Below, piece by piece: positions 30,814 through 40,198 of a DNA stretch of 64,000 bases. Made by a program: the position numbers and the translations under genes. Each line of letters starts with the position of its first letter. Positions within the stretch are counted from its first letter, which is position 1. Source of the DNA: Nitrosomonas sp. (GTDB lineage: Bacteria; Pseudomonadota; Gammaproteobacteria; Burkholderiales; Nitrosomonadaceae); assembly GCF_019752095.1 (NCBI RefSeq), contig NZ_JAIEMO010000014.1, forward strand, positions 37,796 to 101,795, in the 5' to 3' direction. The notes beneath the pieces are model-generated. The model ran no database searches, was not told where the DNA came from, and saw only the letters and a program-made list of their open reading frames with translations.

Positions 30814-31391
30814 TTGGGCGATTAACTGGTGCATTGTTAGAAAAACATCCGCCCCAGGTGTTGCTGGAAGTGCACGGAGTTGGTTATGAGATTGATGTGC
30901 CGATGAGTACTTTTTATGATCTTCCCGTGCTCGGAACGCAAGTTACTTTGTATACCCACCTTGTAATACGTGAAGATATGCACTTGCTGTTTGGCTTTGC
31001 GACAGAACTGGAGCGCCGGACATTTCGAATGTTAGTAAAAATTTCCGGTATAGGTGCAAGAACAGCATTAGCACTTCTATCTGGCTTGAGCGTAGCTGAT
31101 TTGCATCGTGCGGTGGGTTCTCAAGATAGTGCGCGATTAGTAAAAGTGCCTGGTATTGGAAAAAAGACGGCCGAGCGTTTATTACTTGAATTGCGAGATA
31201 AATTGGACTTGGCAGTGTTCAATTCTGATCATGCTGCGTCGTCAACCAGTGAGAGTGACATTCTCAATGCATTGTTATCATTAGGCTATAGCGATCGTGA
31301 AGCCAGTTGGGCTATTAAGCAGATTTCTTCGAATACGATGGTGTCCGATGGCATACGCCAGGCGTTGCAATTATTATCTAAAGAGAGATAG
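30810..31391 (+). CDS. ruvA: Holliday junction branch-migration protein RuvA
   Basis: RuvA binds the four-way junction and loads the RuvB motor. From the TTG at 30810 the protein is 193 residues beginning (M)[14 protein letters not shown], the usual start. It contains the helix-hairpin-helix motifs [16 protein letters not shown] and [20 protein letters not shown] and the C-terminal RuvB-binding domain. The TTG overlaps the ruvC stop (TTGA), so translation is coupled; a longer frame upstream is just ruvC sequence in another frame. Confidence 0.95.
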   Translation: MIGRLTGALLEKHPPQVLLEVHGVGYEIDVPMSTFYDLPVLGTQVTLYTHLVIREDMHLLFGFATELERRTFRMLVKISGIGARTALALLSGLSVADLHRAVGSQDSARLVKVPGIGKKTAERLLLELRDKLDLAVFNSDHAASSTSESDILNALLSLGYSDREASWAIKQISSNTMVSDGIRQALQLLSKER

Positions 31392-31413
31392 TAGAAAATC
31401 ACGAGGGTAATGA

Positions 31414-32460
31414 ATGATTGAAACCGATCGGCTTATAACTGCTATTTCCTCATCTTCGCAAGAAGAAATATTAGAGCGGGCATTACGTCCTAAACAACTT
31501 GAGGAGTATGTCGGTCAGGAAAAAATTCGTGGGCAACTGCAGATATTTATAGAAGCTGCCAGGAATCGACACGAAGCGCTAGATCACGTTTTATTATTCG
31601 GGCCGCCCGGATTAGGTAAGACGACACTTGCGCATATTATTGCCAGAGAAATGGGTGTTAATTTGCGGCAAACTTCTGGTCCGGTACTGGAGCGTCCGGG
31701 CGATTTGGCGGCTTTATTGACTAATCTGGAGCCTAATGATGTTCTGTTTATCGATGAAATTCATCGCCTTTCACCCGTAGTAGAAGAAATTCTTTATCCG
31801 GCGCTGGAAGATTATCAATTAGATATTATGATAGGAGAGGGGCCGGCAGCGCGATCTGTGAAGCTCGACTTGCCTTCATTTACTTTGGTGGGAGCAACGA
31901 CGCGTGCTGGCATGCTTACGAATCCACTGCGTGATCGTTTCGGTATTGTGTCACGCCTGGAATTTTATACGCCGGAAGAACTTGGCAAGATAGTTATTCG
32001 TTCTGCCGGGTTATTGAAAGTACAAATTTCATCCGATGGTGCGCTAGAAATTGCTCGCCGTTCGCGTGGCACGCCACGAATTGTTAACCGGTTGCTGCGC
32101 CGCGTGCGTGATTATGCCCAGGTGAAGGCAGATGGGCATATTACTCACCTTGTGGCGGATGCTGCTTTGAGCATGTTGGACGTTGATGCGATCGGGCTGG
32201 ATGTCATGGACCGGAAATTGCTATTAGCCGTATTGGAAAAATTTAGTGGTGGCCCGGTCGGTGTTGATAATCTCGCTGCTGCGATTAGTGAAGAGCGCGA
32301 CACGATTGAAGATGTGTTAGAGCCATACTTAATTCAGCAAGGATTCTTGAAACGCACATCAAGAGGACGTATGGCAACGACAGCGGCTTATCAGCATTTT
32401 GGTATCGCTCAGTTAAATGGTGGATTAAGCGGTGAACTTTGGGAAGAAAAAAATTTATAA
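31414..32460 (+). CDS. ruvB: Holliday junction branch-migration ATPase RuvB
   Basis: Hexameric AAA+ motor that drives branch migration. The 348-residue protein has Walker [12 protein letters not shown], Walker [13 protein letters not shown], sensor I GATTRAG, the arginine finger region NPLRDRFG, and a C-terminal winged helix ([17 protein letters not shown]). It lies 22 bp after ruvA. Confidence 0.97.
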   Translation: MIETDRLITAISSSSQEEILERALRPKQLEEYVGQEKIRGQLQIFIEAARNRHEALDHVLLFGPPGLGKTTLAHIIAREMGVNLRQTSGPVLERPGDLAALLTNLEPNDVLFIDEIHRLSPVVEEILYPALEDYQLDIMIGEGPAARSVKLDLPSFTLVGATTRAGMLTNPLRDRFGIVSRLEFYTPEELGKIVIRSAGLLKVQISSDGALEIARRSRGTPRIVNRLLRRVRDYAQVKADGHITHLVADAALSMLDVDAIGLDVMDRKLLLAVLEKFSGGPVGVDNLAAAISEERDTIEDVLEPYLIQQGFLKRTSRGRMATTAAYQHFGIAQLNGGLSGELWEEKNL

Positions 32461-32482
32461 CTAACTCTATTGCTTACAGCCT

Positions 32483-32923
32483 ATGCAGATTCAAACATTG
32501 CGATTCATTGTAGCCGTATTGCTGACACTAGTGGCTATGTTGTATTTTTATACCGGTCGTGAAAAAGATTTTTACAGTAAAAGTGCAGAACCTGCAATTG
32601 CCCAAATATTAACTGAAATTTCAAGCTGGGAAAAACAAGCGCTGCTGCTTCACTTGGCGCCAGAGGCAAGGCAAACAATAAGCGACGAACAGCTTGATCA
32701 GCTGATGGATCTGTATCGCAGTTTCGGTCGATTTCAATCTATCGAAGAACTTAATTTTTCTCGTACTGTTAGTGCATTCTCATTGGTCGGAGAAAAGCGC
32801 ATTAATTATTCAGGTGCTGCTAATTTTGACGCAGGGCTAATTAGTCTGAATATTACATTAATCGAACGAGGAGGTTTTTTTCTTGTGTATAATTTCACAT
32901 TGGCAAAAACTTCAAACGAGTAG
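32483..32923 (+). CDS. Membrane-anchored small protein of unknown function
   Basis: The 146-residue protein has one N-terminal hydrophobic segment (LRFIVAVLLTLVAMLYFYTG), probably a membrane anchor or uncleaved signal, then a soluble region with an alpha-helical part (residues 40-90) and a beta-rich end. I recognise no domain. It follows ruvB by 22 bp in the same direction and may be transcribed with it. Confidence 0.65.
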   Translation: MQIQTLRFIVAVLLTLVAMLYFYTGREKDFYSKSAEPAIAQILTEISSWEKQALLLHLAPEARQTISDEQLDQLMDLYRSFGRFQSIEELNFSRTVSAFSLVGEKRINYSGAANFDAGLISLNITLIERGGFFLVYNFTLAKTSNE

Positions 32924-33040
32924 GGCCTAAAAATACGGCATAATTCATGATATTATGCTTTGAACTATATTCTTCATATAGTAGTCTTATCGATCGTTAG
33001 AATAGTTTGTTATAAATTTCACAGTGGAGGCTATTTAATA

Positions 33041-33712
33041 ATGAATCAAAATTTATCAACCGTTTCGCAAAGATCACCTTCTGCGATAGCAACGAATAAA
33101 GTATTACGTAACACATATATGCTTTTGTCTTTAACATTGTTATTCAGCGGATTTACTGCTGCCATATCAATGATGATGAACATGCCGCCTATGACTTATT
33201 TGATATCAATTATTGGTGGGATGGTTATTGCGATGTTTGTATTGCCCCGTTTTGCAAATTCGCCAGCTGGAATCGGAATTGTATTTTTGATTACTGGTTT
33301 GCTGGGATTTGGACTGGGACCGATATTAACTATGTATGCATCTCTTCCTAATGGTGGAAATATCATTATGCTGTCGTTCGCTGGAACAGGAGCTATTTTC
33401 ATGGGACTGTCTGCTTATGTGCTGACTACTCGGAAAGATTTCAGCTTCCTAGGTGGGTTCTTGATGGTAGGGTTTTTGTTAGTACTATTAGCTGCCCTAG
33501 CTAACATATTCCTGCAAATACCGGCTATGTCATTGATGATATCTGCTGTTGTCATTATGATCATGAGTGGCTTTATTCTGCATGACACCAGTCGCATTAT
33601 TCATGGTGGTGAAACCAATTACGTGCTGGCTACTATTGGTTTATATATGACAATTTTTAATATCTTCATTAGCCTGCTGCAAATACTGGGTATTATGGGC
33701 AATGACGATTAA
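33041..33712 (+). CDS. Bax inhibitor-1 family membrane protein
   Basis: Seven-span membrane protein of the BI-1/YbhL/YccA family, members of which include a pH-sensitive calcium leak channel and an FtsH modulator. From the ATG at 33041 (GTGGAGG upstream) it has 223 residues starting MNQNLSTVSQRSP, with seven hydrophobic segments and the family C-terminal part (SGFILHDTSRIIHGGETNYV). A longer frame from 32960 adds a non-conserved segment before the ribosome-binding site and is rejected. Confidence 0.9.
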   Translation: MNQNLSTVSQRSPSAIATNKVLRNTYMLLSLTLLFSGFTAAISMMMNMPPMTYLISIIGGMVIAMFVLPRFANSPAGIGIVFLITGLLGFGLGPILTMYASLPNGGNIIMLSFAGTGAIFMGLSAYVLTTRKDFSFLGGFLMVGFLLVLLAALANIFLQIPAMSLMISAVVIMIMSGFILHDTSRIIHGGETNYVLATIGLYMTIFNIFISLLQILGIMGNDD

Positions 33713-33736
33713 TTTCTGGATTTTAGAATAATCCAT

Positions 33737-33765
33737 AAAACCCCGGTTAAACCGGGGTTTTTTTT
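33737..33765 (+). terminator. Intrinsic terminator after the Bax inhibitor-1 gene
   Basis: AAAACCCCGGT and ACCGGGGTTTT form an 11-bp stem with a 3-base loop, followed by a run of eight T. A classic rho-independent terminator 24 bp after the stop codon. Confidence 0.93.
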
Positions 33766-33797
33766 GGATAAAAGAATTTCAAAGAGAGGAATTAATC

Positions 33798-33977
33798 ATG
33801 GATTGGATGCAAATTATTGCTGCTTTGGCGCTAGTGATGTTTATTGTTGTCTTGTTTCCAAGAGCTCGGCATATGATAAAGAATAGTCCCAAAGGGACAT
33901 CTTCCGATTGGATGAGTTTCGTCATTCCAATTGCTGCGGTAGTCCTGTTTGTCATGTTGCTGATTAAATTAGTTTGA
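33798..33977 (+). CDS. Small two-span membrane protein (59 residues)
   Basis: A short reading frame with AGAGAGGA upstream starts at 33798 and encodes MDWMQIIAALALVMFIVVLF, a basic loop (PRARHMIKNSPKGTSSDW), then a second hydrophobic segment (FVIPIAAVVLFVMLLIKLV). The hairpin topology and good ribosome-binding site support a real gene. Homologues of this type are small unnamed proteins in betaproteobacteria. It lies between a terminator and the oxidase promoter, so it is its own unit. Confidence 0.65.
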   Translation: MDWMQIIAALALVMFIVVLFPRARHMIKNSPKGTSSDWMSFVIPIAAVVLFVMLLIKLV

Positions 33978-34445
33978 TCTGCTTGCCTTGGATGGCGATT
34001 AATTTCAGGTGCTGAGGTTCCAGGATTTAAATTCGTTTGAGATGAATTTAAGAAAAAGCAGTAAGCTGCATTGCGAATTGAGATAATTTTTTTACTTTAC
34101 GCAATGTTTTTTAGCTGTCCTCTTATAGCAATACCATATTATAAGTATGGGAATATTCCTATAAAAATCATGAATTTTCCTTGTTTGAGCAACAGTGACA
34201 TGCTAGAATTTCCACTTGATTAATTAGCATGTAGAAGGTATCTATAACTAAGAAAATCTAAGTTGCGGATAATAAGGAAATTCGGCCAAAGAAATATGAT
34301 TATCGTCAATCATGGTGTGGTGTTAATAAAATTAGATTGTAACGTATGAAATTCATAAACTGGCTGAACAAGAAAATGGTTCAGGTTTGTAGCGTTCATA
34401 GTCGTACCTGAAGTCTGTAAAATTTGTAATCATGTAGGGGGAAAT
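33978..34445. other. Long leader and promoter region of the cytochrome oxidase operon
   Basis: This 468-bp AT-rich gap has no gene. It holds a good sigma70-type promoter (34181-34209), which would give a leader of about 230 bases, and near its end a hairpin made by TTCAGGT (34380-34386) and ACCTGAA (34406-34412) with a 19-base loop. Confidence 0.5.
34181..34209 (+). promoter_or_regulatory. Candidate sigma70 promoter of the cytochrome oxidase operon
   Basis: TTGTTT (34181-34186), a 17-base spacer and TAGAAT (34204-34209) match a sigma70 promoter with two mismatches in all. No FNR-like palindrome was seen next to it. Confidence 0.5.
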
Positions 34446-35276
34446 ATGGGAAGTAAATCAGTAGTAACCCTGGCGGGGGTGTCCGCTCTTGCTTTGTACT
34501 CGAGCATGGCGGTGGGATCTCTGGGATCTAGATATAATTTTCCAGAGCCGCAAAGTATCATCGCAAAAGAAACATATGATATGCATATTTGGCTTATGTG
34601 GGTATGTTTGGTCATTTTTATCGGTGTATTTAGTGTTATGTTTTATTCCATCCTTAAGCACCGAAAGTCTGTGGGTCACAAGGCAGCAAATTTTCATCAC
34701 AGTACTGCAGCAGAAGTTATCTGGACTATAATACCTTGTATTATTCTTGTAGTTATGGCATGGCCTGCAACCAAGACTGTTATTGCGATGAAGGATACTT
34801 CGAGTCCAGATATGACAATCAAAGCAACGGGCTACCAGTGGATGTGGGGTTATGATTATTTGCAAGGCGAAGGTGAAGGCATTAGCTTTTTTAGTAGAAT
34901 CTCGACACCGCGGGCGCAAATTGAGAATAAAGAACCTAAGGGCGAACACTATTTGTTGGAGGTTGATAATCATGTGGTCGTTCCAGTCGGTAAAAAAGTA
35001 CGCGTTGTGATAACTGCGAATGATGTGCTTCATGCTTGGTCGGTACCAGCGTTGGGTGTTAAGCAGGATGCGATTCCGGGTTTTATTCGCGATACATGGT
35101 TTACAGCAGATAAGGCTGGAATATATCGCGGGATGTGTTCCGAACTGTGTGGTAAGGATCACGCATTTATGCCGATCGTGGTAGAAGTCATGGAAGCAGA
35201 TGATTATGCACAATGGGTGGCAACTCAATTAAGCGCGTCTGCAGTCAAGACATCAATGCATGTAGAAAATAAGTAA
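34446..35276 (+). CDS. coxB: Cytochrome c oxidase subunit II (CuA)
   Basis: Subunit II takes electrons from cytochrome c at the binuclear CuA centre. The 276-residue protein has an N-terminal signal-like segment, two membrane spans ([38 protein letters not shown]), the electron-entry tryptophan block [10 protein letters not shown], and the CuA ligands Cys231, Cys235, His239 and Met242 in [14 protein letters not shown]. No cytochrome c domain is fused at the C-terminus. GGGGAAAT precedes the ATG. Confidence 0.97.
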   Translation: MGSKSVVTLAGVSALALYSSMAVGSLGSRYNFPEPQSIIAKETYDMHIWLMWVCLVIFIGVFSVMFYSILKHRKSVGHKAANFHHSTAAEVIWTIIPCIILVVMAWPATKTVIAMKDTSSPDMTIKATGYQWMWGYDYLQGEGEGISFFSRISTPRAQIENKEPKGEHYLLEVDNHVVVPVGKKVRVVITANDVLHAWSVPALGVKQDAIPGFIRDTWFTADKAGIYRGMCSELCGKDHAFMPIVVEVMEADDYAQWVATQLSASAVKTSMHVENK

Positions 35277-35289
35277 AAAGGAGATAGCT

Positions 35290-36876
35290 ATGGCAGCAGT
35301 ACACGGTGACACACATGGTCACGGACATGATGATCATCATCCCAGTGGGATAATGCGTTGGGTTACAACGACTAATCACAAAGATATTGGTACGATGTAT
35401 CTTTGGTTTAGTTTTACGATGTTTTTGGTAGGTGGTTTTTTGGCTATGGGTATTCGGGCTGAATTATATCAGCCAGGTATTCAGATACTAGAACCTGAGT
35501 TATTTAATCAATTTACTACGTTGCATGGGCTAATCATGGTGTTCGGTGCCATTATGCCGGCCTTTGTGGGGTTTGCTAATTGGCAGGTACCATTGATGAT
35601 TGGTGCGCCCGATATGGCTTTTGCGCGGATGAATAACTGGAGTTTCTGGTTATTGCCGGTGGCAGCTACTTTACTAATTGGATCATTTTTTGTTCCAGGT
35701 GGTGCCGCAGCGGGAGGATGGACATTCTATCCACCACTTTCGACACAGGGTGGCTTGGGCGTGGATTTGATGATTTTCTCTGTTCATATTTTAGGTGCTT
35801 CCTCTATTATGGGCTCAATTAATATCATCACAACCATCTTAAATATGCGTGCGCCTGGCATGACGTTGATGAAGATGCCTATGTTTGTATGGACATGGTT
35901 GATTACTGCCTATTTGCTGGTTCTGGTTATGCCTGTTCTGGCTGGTGTAGTAACTATGCTACTCACAGATCGCCATTTTGGAACAAGTTTCTTTAATGCA
36001 GCCGGTGGTGGAGATCCAGTTTTATTTCAGCACATTTTCTGGTTCTTTGGGCATCCGGAAGTCTATATTATGATTTTGCCTGCATTCGGAATTATTTCTG
36101 AGATAATTCCAACTTTCTCGCGCAAGCCGTTATTTGGTTATTCATCAATGGTTTATGCGACTGCATCGATCGCAATTTTATCTTGCGTTGTGTGGGCACA
36201 TCATATGTTCACAGCAGGTATGCCGGCAGTCGGTCAATTGTTCTTCATGTATGCAACGATGTTGATCGCTGTTCCAACCGCAGTGAAAGTATTTAATTGG
36301 ACGGCAACCATGTGGCGTGGCTCAATGACATTTGAAACACCGATGCTGTTTTCAATCGGCTTTATCTTCCTGTTCGTGATTGGCGGATTTAGCGGTGTGA
36401 TTTGTGCGATTGTTCCAATTGATATTCAAGTTCAGGATACTTATTATGTGATTGCGCATTTCCATTATGTCTTAGTATCAGGCGCATTGTTTGCACTGTT
36501 TGCTGGCGCTTATTACTGGATACCGAAATGGACCGGTCGTATGTACAATGAAACGTTAGGTAAGTGGCACTTCTGGTTGTCCATGTTCTTCTTTAACTTA
36601 ACTTTCTTTGTTCAGCATTTCTTGGGCTTGGCAGGTATGCCACGTAGAGTTCCTGATTATAATTTGCAATTTGCAGATTTTAATATGATTTCTAGCCTTG
36701 GCGCATTTGGGTTTGGACTGACGCAACTGCTTTTCCTTTACATTATGATTAGTTGTATCCGTAGTGGAGAAAAAGCACCGCAGATGCCATGGGAAGGTGC
36801 GAAAACATTGGAATGGACGCATTTGCCTACTCCGGCGCCATACCATAGTTTTGAGAAACCACCTGTTGTTAATTAA
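35290..36876 (+). CDS. coxA: Cytochrome c oxidase subunit I (aa3 type)
   Basis: Catalytic subunit with haem a, haem a3 and CuB. The 528-residue protein has about twelve membrane spans. Visible ligands: His255 with Tyr259 in HPEVY (CuB ligand and cross-linked tyrosine), His304-His305 (CuB), His390 (haem a3) and His392 (haem a) in HFHYV. The first 20 residues are rich in His, Gly and Asp ([16 protein letters not shown]), a possible metal-binding tail. AAGGAG precedes the ATG, 13 bp after coxB. Confidence 0.97.
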   Translation: MAAVHGDTHGHGHDDHHPSGIMRWVTTTNHKDIGTMYLWFSFTMFLVGGFLAMGIRAELYQPGIQILEPELFNQFTTLHGLIMVFGAIMPAFVGFANWQVPLMIGAPDMAFARMNNWSFWLLPVAATLLIGSFFVPGGAAAGGWTFYPPLSTQGGLGVDLMIFSVHILGASSIMGSINIITTILNMRAPGMTLMKMPMFVWTWLITAYLLVLVMPVLAGVVTMLLTDRHFGTSFFNAAGGGDPVLFQHIFWFFGHPEVYIMILPAFGIISEIIPTFSRKPLFGYSSMVYATASIAILSCVVWAHHMFTAGMPAVGQLFFMYATMLIAVPTAVKVFNWTATMWRGSMTFETPMLFSIGFIFLFVIGGFSGVICAIVPIDIQVQDTYYVIAHFHYVLVSGALFALFAGAYYWIPKWTGRMYNETLGKWHFWLSMFFFNLTFFVQHFLGLAGMPRRVPDYNLQFADFNMISSLGAFGFGLTQLLFLYIMISCIRSGEKAPQMPWEGAKTLEWTHLPTPAPYHSFEKPPVVN

Positions 36877-36890
36877 AGGTAGCAAAACGT

Positions 36891-36992
36891 ATGTCACAAG
36901 ACCCAGAATTAAAACGTAAGAAGCTTAGAACAGGAATTATTCTGTTAATTATGGTGCTAGCCATTTATTTAATGGTTATTTTCAAACAATGA
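36891..36992 (+). CDS. Cytochrome oxidase small assembly protein (33 residues)
   Basis: A tiny frame from ATG 36891 encodes MSQDPELKRKKLRTGIILLI followed by MVLAIYLMVIFKQ: a basic N-terminus and one membrane span. It fills the gap between coxA and ctaG and its stop overlaps the ctaG start (ATGA), showing coupled translation. Proteins of this size and position are a recurrent feature of betaproteobacterial oxidase operons and are often missed by gene callers. Confidence 0.78.
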   Translation: MSQDPELKRKKLRTGIILLIMVLAIYLMVIFKQ

Positions 36993-37516
36993 TAACTAGT
37001 AAATCAAAAGCTAATGTATTAATGCTGAAAAAATTATTAATTTTCACGTTAGTTATGTTTGTTTTTGGTTATGCTTTGGTACCGTTCTATGAAAAATTTT
37101 GCGAAGTAACCGGAATTAACAATCTGCTACAAGCGGACGTACGGGTGAAGGATAACTGGGTGGACGAGGAGCGCTGGATAACAGTTCAGTTCGATGCCAA
37201 TACAAGAGGATTACCTTGGCAGTTTAAACCGCTGCAAACTAGTGCTCGCATTCACCCAGGTGAGCCAGTTAATGTGATGTACGAAATTACAAATGATTCA
37301 GATCGAGAAATTAATGGGCAAGCAATACCCAGTTATAGCCCACGTTTTCTAGATAAGTATCTGAAGAAATTTGAGTGTTTTTGTTTTACAAAACAGGTTC
37401 TTAAGCCAAATGAAACCAGGCAAATGCCAGTGCAATTCGTGATTGAGCCAAACCTGCCTACAGATATAGATACGGTGACTATTTCATATACTTTTTTTGA
37501 ATTACCCGGTAGCTGA
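36989..37516 (+). CDS. ctaG: Cytochrome c oxidase assembly protein CtaG/Cox11
   Basis: Copper chaperone that delivers CuB to subunit I. The 175-residue protein has one N-terminal membrane anchor (LLIFTLVMFVFGYALVPFYE) and a periplasmic domain with the copper-site motif FECFCFTKQ (CFC pair) and Cys in FCEVTGIN. Length and motifs fit the Cox11 family. Confidence 0.95.
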   Translation: MITSKSKANVLMLKKLLIFTLVMFVFGYALVPFYEKFCEVTGINNLLQADVRVKDNWVDEERWITVQFDANTRGLPWQFKPLQTSARIHPGEPVNVMYEITNDSDREINGQAIPSYSPRFLDKYLKKFECFCFTKQVLKPNETRQMPVQFVIEPNLPTDIDTVTISYTFFELPGS

Positions 37517-37546
37517 AGTTTTGTTGCAGAATAAGGAAGCTAAGGT

Positions 37547-37756
37547 ATGGATAAAGTTACTGAAAAACAAACTAGCGTAAGTATTTGGCAAATTGCTAAG
37601 GCAGTATTTTCTGCCTTTATAGGAATTCGCAAAAAGAGTGGTCTTGAGAATGATGCGGCAATATTGAAACCAATTCATGTCGTCGTAGGTGGAATTATTG
37701 GAGGATTGCTTTTTGTGCTGGGTGTGATGTTGTTGGTGAAATTGGTTCTTAGTTAG
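37547..37756 (+). CDS. DUF2970 family small membrane protein
   Basis: The 69-residue protein has the DUF2970 pattern: SIWQIAKAVFSAFIGIRKKS followed by a single C-terminal membrane span (VVVGGIIGGLLFVLGVMLLV). It lies inside the oxidase operon between ctaG and coxC, where this family is regularly found; its role is not established. Confidence 0.88.
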   Translation: MDKVTEKQTSVSIWQIAKAVFSAFIGIRKKSGLENDAAILKPIHVVVGGIIGGLLFVLGVMLLVKLVLS

Positions 37757-37791
37757 AAATTGAATAAATCATAAAGTTGGAGGAGATAAGA

Positions 37792-38649
37792 ATGAGTCAA
37801 GAGTCTGGACACTATTATGTCCCAGCGCCGTCGATGTATCCGATCATTGGATCGACCGCGGTATTATTTTTGGGATCAGGTGCCGCCCTAACCATGAATA
37901 AAATTGAGCTTGGTTACGGCTTGTTAGGAATCGGTTTTGCTATCCTGATTTATATGTTATTTGGATGGTTCGGTACTGTCGCCAGAGAAAGTGAAGGTGG
38001 ACGATATAATCAACAAGTCGATAAATCATTTCGATGGGGAATGAGCTGGTTTATTTTGACGGAAGTGATGTTTTTTTGTGCATTTTTTGGTGCACTATGG
38101 TACATGCGAAATTTGTCCATACCATGGTTGGAAGCTGAAAGTTCTGCGTTAGGAAATGAATTCTGGACTACTTATGATGGTGCATGGCCAACCTCCGGCC
38201 CTGGTGAACATGAAGCCTTTACACCGATGGGAGCATGGGGATTGCCTGCTTTCAATACGTTGTTACTTTTAACTTCAGGTGTTACATGTACGATAGCGCA
38301 TTGGAGATTGAAGGAAAATAGACGTGACGGGTTAAAACTGTGGCTGTTGGCAACGATAGCTTTGGGTACATTATTTATTGGCTGCCAAGCTTATGAATAT
38401 GTGCACGCTTATAATGATCTTAATCTGAAAATGACTAGCGGCGCATACGGTTCTACATTCTTTATGCTGACAGGGTTTCATGGCTTCCATGTGACAATTG
38501 GTACAATCATGCTGATCGTGATTTATTTCCGCAGTGCCGCAGGACATTTTACACCGGAGAATCATTTTGGTTTTGAAGGCGTGGCATGGTACTGGCACTT
38601 TGTTGACGTGGTATGGTTGGGGTTGTTTATATTTGTTTACCTGATGTAA
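37792..38649 (+). CDS. coxC: Cytochrome c oxidase subunit III
   Basis: Membrane subunit that stabilises the oxidase core. The ATG at 37792 (GGAGGAG upstream) gives 285 residues beginning MSQESGHYYVPAPSMYPIIG; a start 15 bases earlier would lie in the ribosome-binding site. Seven membrane spans are visible, with family blocks WGMSWFILTEVMFFCAFFGA, TGFHGFHVTIGTIML and WYWHFVDVVWLGLF. Confidence 0.96.
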   Translation: MSQESGHYYVPAPSMYPIIGSTAVLFLGSGAALTMNKIELGYGLLGIGFAILIYMLFGWFGTVARESEGGRYNQQVDKSFRWGMSWFILTEVMFFCAFFGALWYMRNLSIPWLEAESSALGNEFWTTYDGAWPTSGPGEHEAFTPMGAWGLPAFNTLLLLTSGVTCTIAHWRLKENRRDGLKLWLLATIALGTLFIGCQAYEYVHAYNDLNLKMTSGAYGSTFFMLTGFHGFHVTIGTIMLIVIYFRSAAGHFTPENHFGFEGVAWYWHFVDVVWLGLFIFVYLM

Positions 38650-38671
38650 GTAGCCGATACCGCAGAATCAA

Positions 38672-38737
38672 GATTCCAGCTTTACGAAACTTAGGAAATA
38701 TAGGTTTATCGTCCAAGTTGCCAGCGAAGCTGGAATC
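38672..38737. repeat. Inverted repeat in the coxC-surf1 gap
   Basis: GATTCCAGCTT (38672-38682) and AAGCTGGAATC (38727-38737) are perfect 11-base complementary arms separated by 44 bases, just after coxC. No T-run follows. It may be an mRNA-stabilising or attenuating structure. The rest of the 200-bp gap holds no gene. Confidence 0.45.
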
Positions 38738-38849
38738 AATTAAAGGTTCAAGTGAATTATTAAGAATTTTACCCTAATTTCAGAAGCTTATTCGTTGCAA
38801 GAACCTAATCAGACAAAGCAGTACATCTCAAGTACTTAAGTAGATAAAA

Positions 38850-39572
38850 ATGATTGTAATGGGATACCGCTTTAAACCAAAATTATGGTCAATTGTACTG
38901 ACTATTTTGTTTGTAACAATTTTTGTCGAGTTAGGTAAGTGGCAATTGTCTCGAGCTGATGAGAAAAGTATGCAGCATGAGCAACTAGAAAAGTATGCGA
39001 CGCAACCTGTGGTTACTTTGCCGGGAAGCCCAGTTAAATTAGCTGATTATCAATATCGCGATGTTGAAATACGCGGTGAATATCTCGCAGATCATATGAT
39101 ATTTCTGGACAATAAAACCTATCAGGGGCGCGCTGGATATCACGTTCTTAGCCCATTGAAAATCAAGAATAGCTCACTGCACGTGGTGATCAATAGAGGT
39201 TGGATAGCAACTGGGAATGACAGATCCGTTTTACCTCTGATTACAACAGATCCGGGAGATGTCATAATTACTGGCACGGTGATATCACCAGAGATAAGAA
39301 CTTTTGAAATTTCTGGCGCAATAGAGGAAGGGCCAGTTTGGAACAGATTTAGTCTGGATAGATATCAAGAAATAACGGGCTTGAGAATGCAACCCATTAT
39401 GATCTTACAAAAAGATGCAATTGAAGACGGTTTGAAGCGATCATGGGATAAGCCAGACTCCGGCGCATCGAAAAATATTGGCTATGCAGTACAATGGTTT
39501 TCATTAGCAATTACAACAATAGTTATTTTCATAATATTGAATGTCAAACGTACAACTACAGAAGTCAAATAG
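38850..39572 (+). CDS. SURF1 family oxidase assembly protein
   Basis: Surf1 proteins help insert haem a into subunit I. The 240-residue protein has an N-terminal membrane span (LWSIVLTILFVTIFVELGKW), the motif GKWQLSRADEK, GRAGYHVLSPL and VVINRGWIATG in the periplasmic domain, and a C-terminal span (GYAVQWFSLAITTIVIFIIL). This hairpin topology is standard. Its 3' end overlaps the next gene by 32 bases. Confidence 0.92.
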   Translation: MIVMGYRFKPKLWSIVLTILFVTIFVELGKWQLSRADEKSMQHEQLEKYATQPVVTLPGSPVKLADYQYRDVEIRGEYLADHMIFLDNKTYQGRAGYHVLSPLKIKNSSLHVVINRGWIATGNDRSVLPLITTDPGDVIITGTVISPEIRTFEISGAIEEGPVWNRFSLDRYQEITGLRMQPIMILQKDAIEDGLKRSWDKPDSGASKNIGYAVQWFSLAITTIVIFIILNVKRTTTEVK

Positions 39573-40122
39573 ACGTAAGTTCTTATTATTGCTGGCTTTA
39601 ATGTCTGCTCCGGTAATTGTGTCATATGTCTTGTTTTTTACGGAATATAGGCCAAAAAGCACACACTATGGCGATTTGATACCTATTGTCAAAGTCGCAG
39701 GAATAGGCACTAATCAGAATGATAATACTATCCTTCGCATGAAAGATCTTCATGGTAAATGGGTTCTGGTAACGGTGGATTCTGGGCAATGTGACGAAGC
39801 TTGCATTAAAAAACTTTATTTCATGCGTCAAGTGCGCTTAGTACAAGGTAAGGAAAAGCATAGAATTGAGCGTCTCTGGTTAATCAATGACGATGTTAGA
39901 CCAGACGATGAATTGATTAAGCAATATGAAGGCACTTACTTTGTCAGTGCAAAAGATAGCGAAATACTCGGGTATATAGAGACTCAAGAAACGCAAACAA
40001 AGCATATCTATTTAATTGATCCAATCGGAAATTTAATGATGCGTTTCCCTGAGGATGTGGATGGCACCAAAATGGGCCACGATTTGAAGCGGTTGCTACA
40101 CGTTTCACAAATCGAACACTAA
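39541..40122 (+). CDS. Membrane-anchored Sco-like protein of the oxidase operon
   Basis: The 193-residue protein has an N-terminal span (FLLLLALMSAPVIVSYVLFF) and a periplasmic thioredoxin-like domain. DLHGKWVLVTVDSGQCDEAC matches the Sco1/SenC copper-chaperone block with the CxxxC pair (CDEAC), and KHIYLIDPIGNLMMRFPED matches the Sco segment that carries the histidine ligand. It is shorter and more divergent than typical Sco proteins, so copper insertion into CuA is a reasonable inference, not a certainty. The start lies within the 3' end of the surf1 gene. Confidence 0.75.
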   Translation: MSNVQLQKSNRRKFLLLLALMSAPVIVSYVLFFTEYRPKSTHYGDLIPIVKVAGIGTNQNDNTILRMKDLHGKWVLVTVDSGQCDEACIKKLYFMRQVRLVQGKEKHRIERLWLINDDVRPDDELIKQYEGTYFVSAKDSEILGYIETQETQTKHIYLIDPIGNLMMRFPEDVDGTKMGHDLKRLLHVSQIEH

Positions 40123-40198
40123 CACTTAATGCGTCCTGCGCTAGCAGGGTGCTACAAGACAATGAAAATATTTAAGAATAAACATAGGAGATAATGAC

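Noticed and set aside
34458..35228. A 256-codon open frame on the minus strand opposite coxB
   Set aside because: It lies wholly within coxB, whose CuA ligands are intact. The frame is rich in His, Cys and Ile from antisense codon bias, with no recognisable domain.
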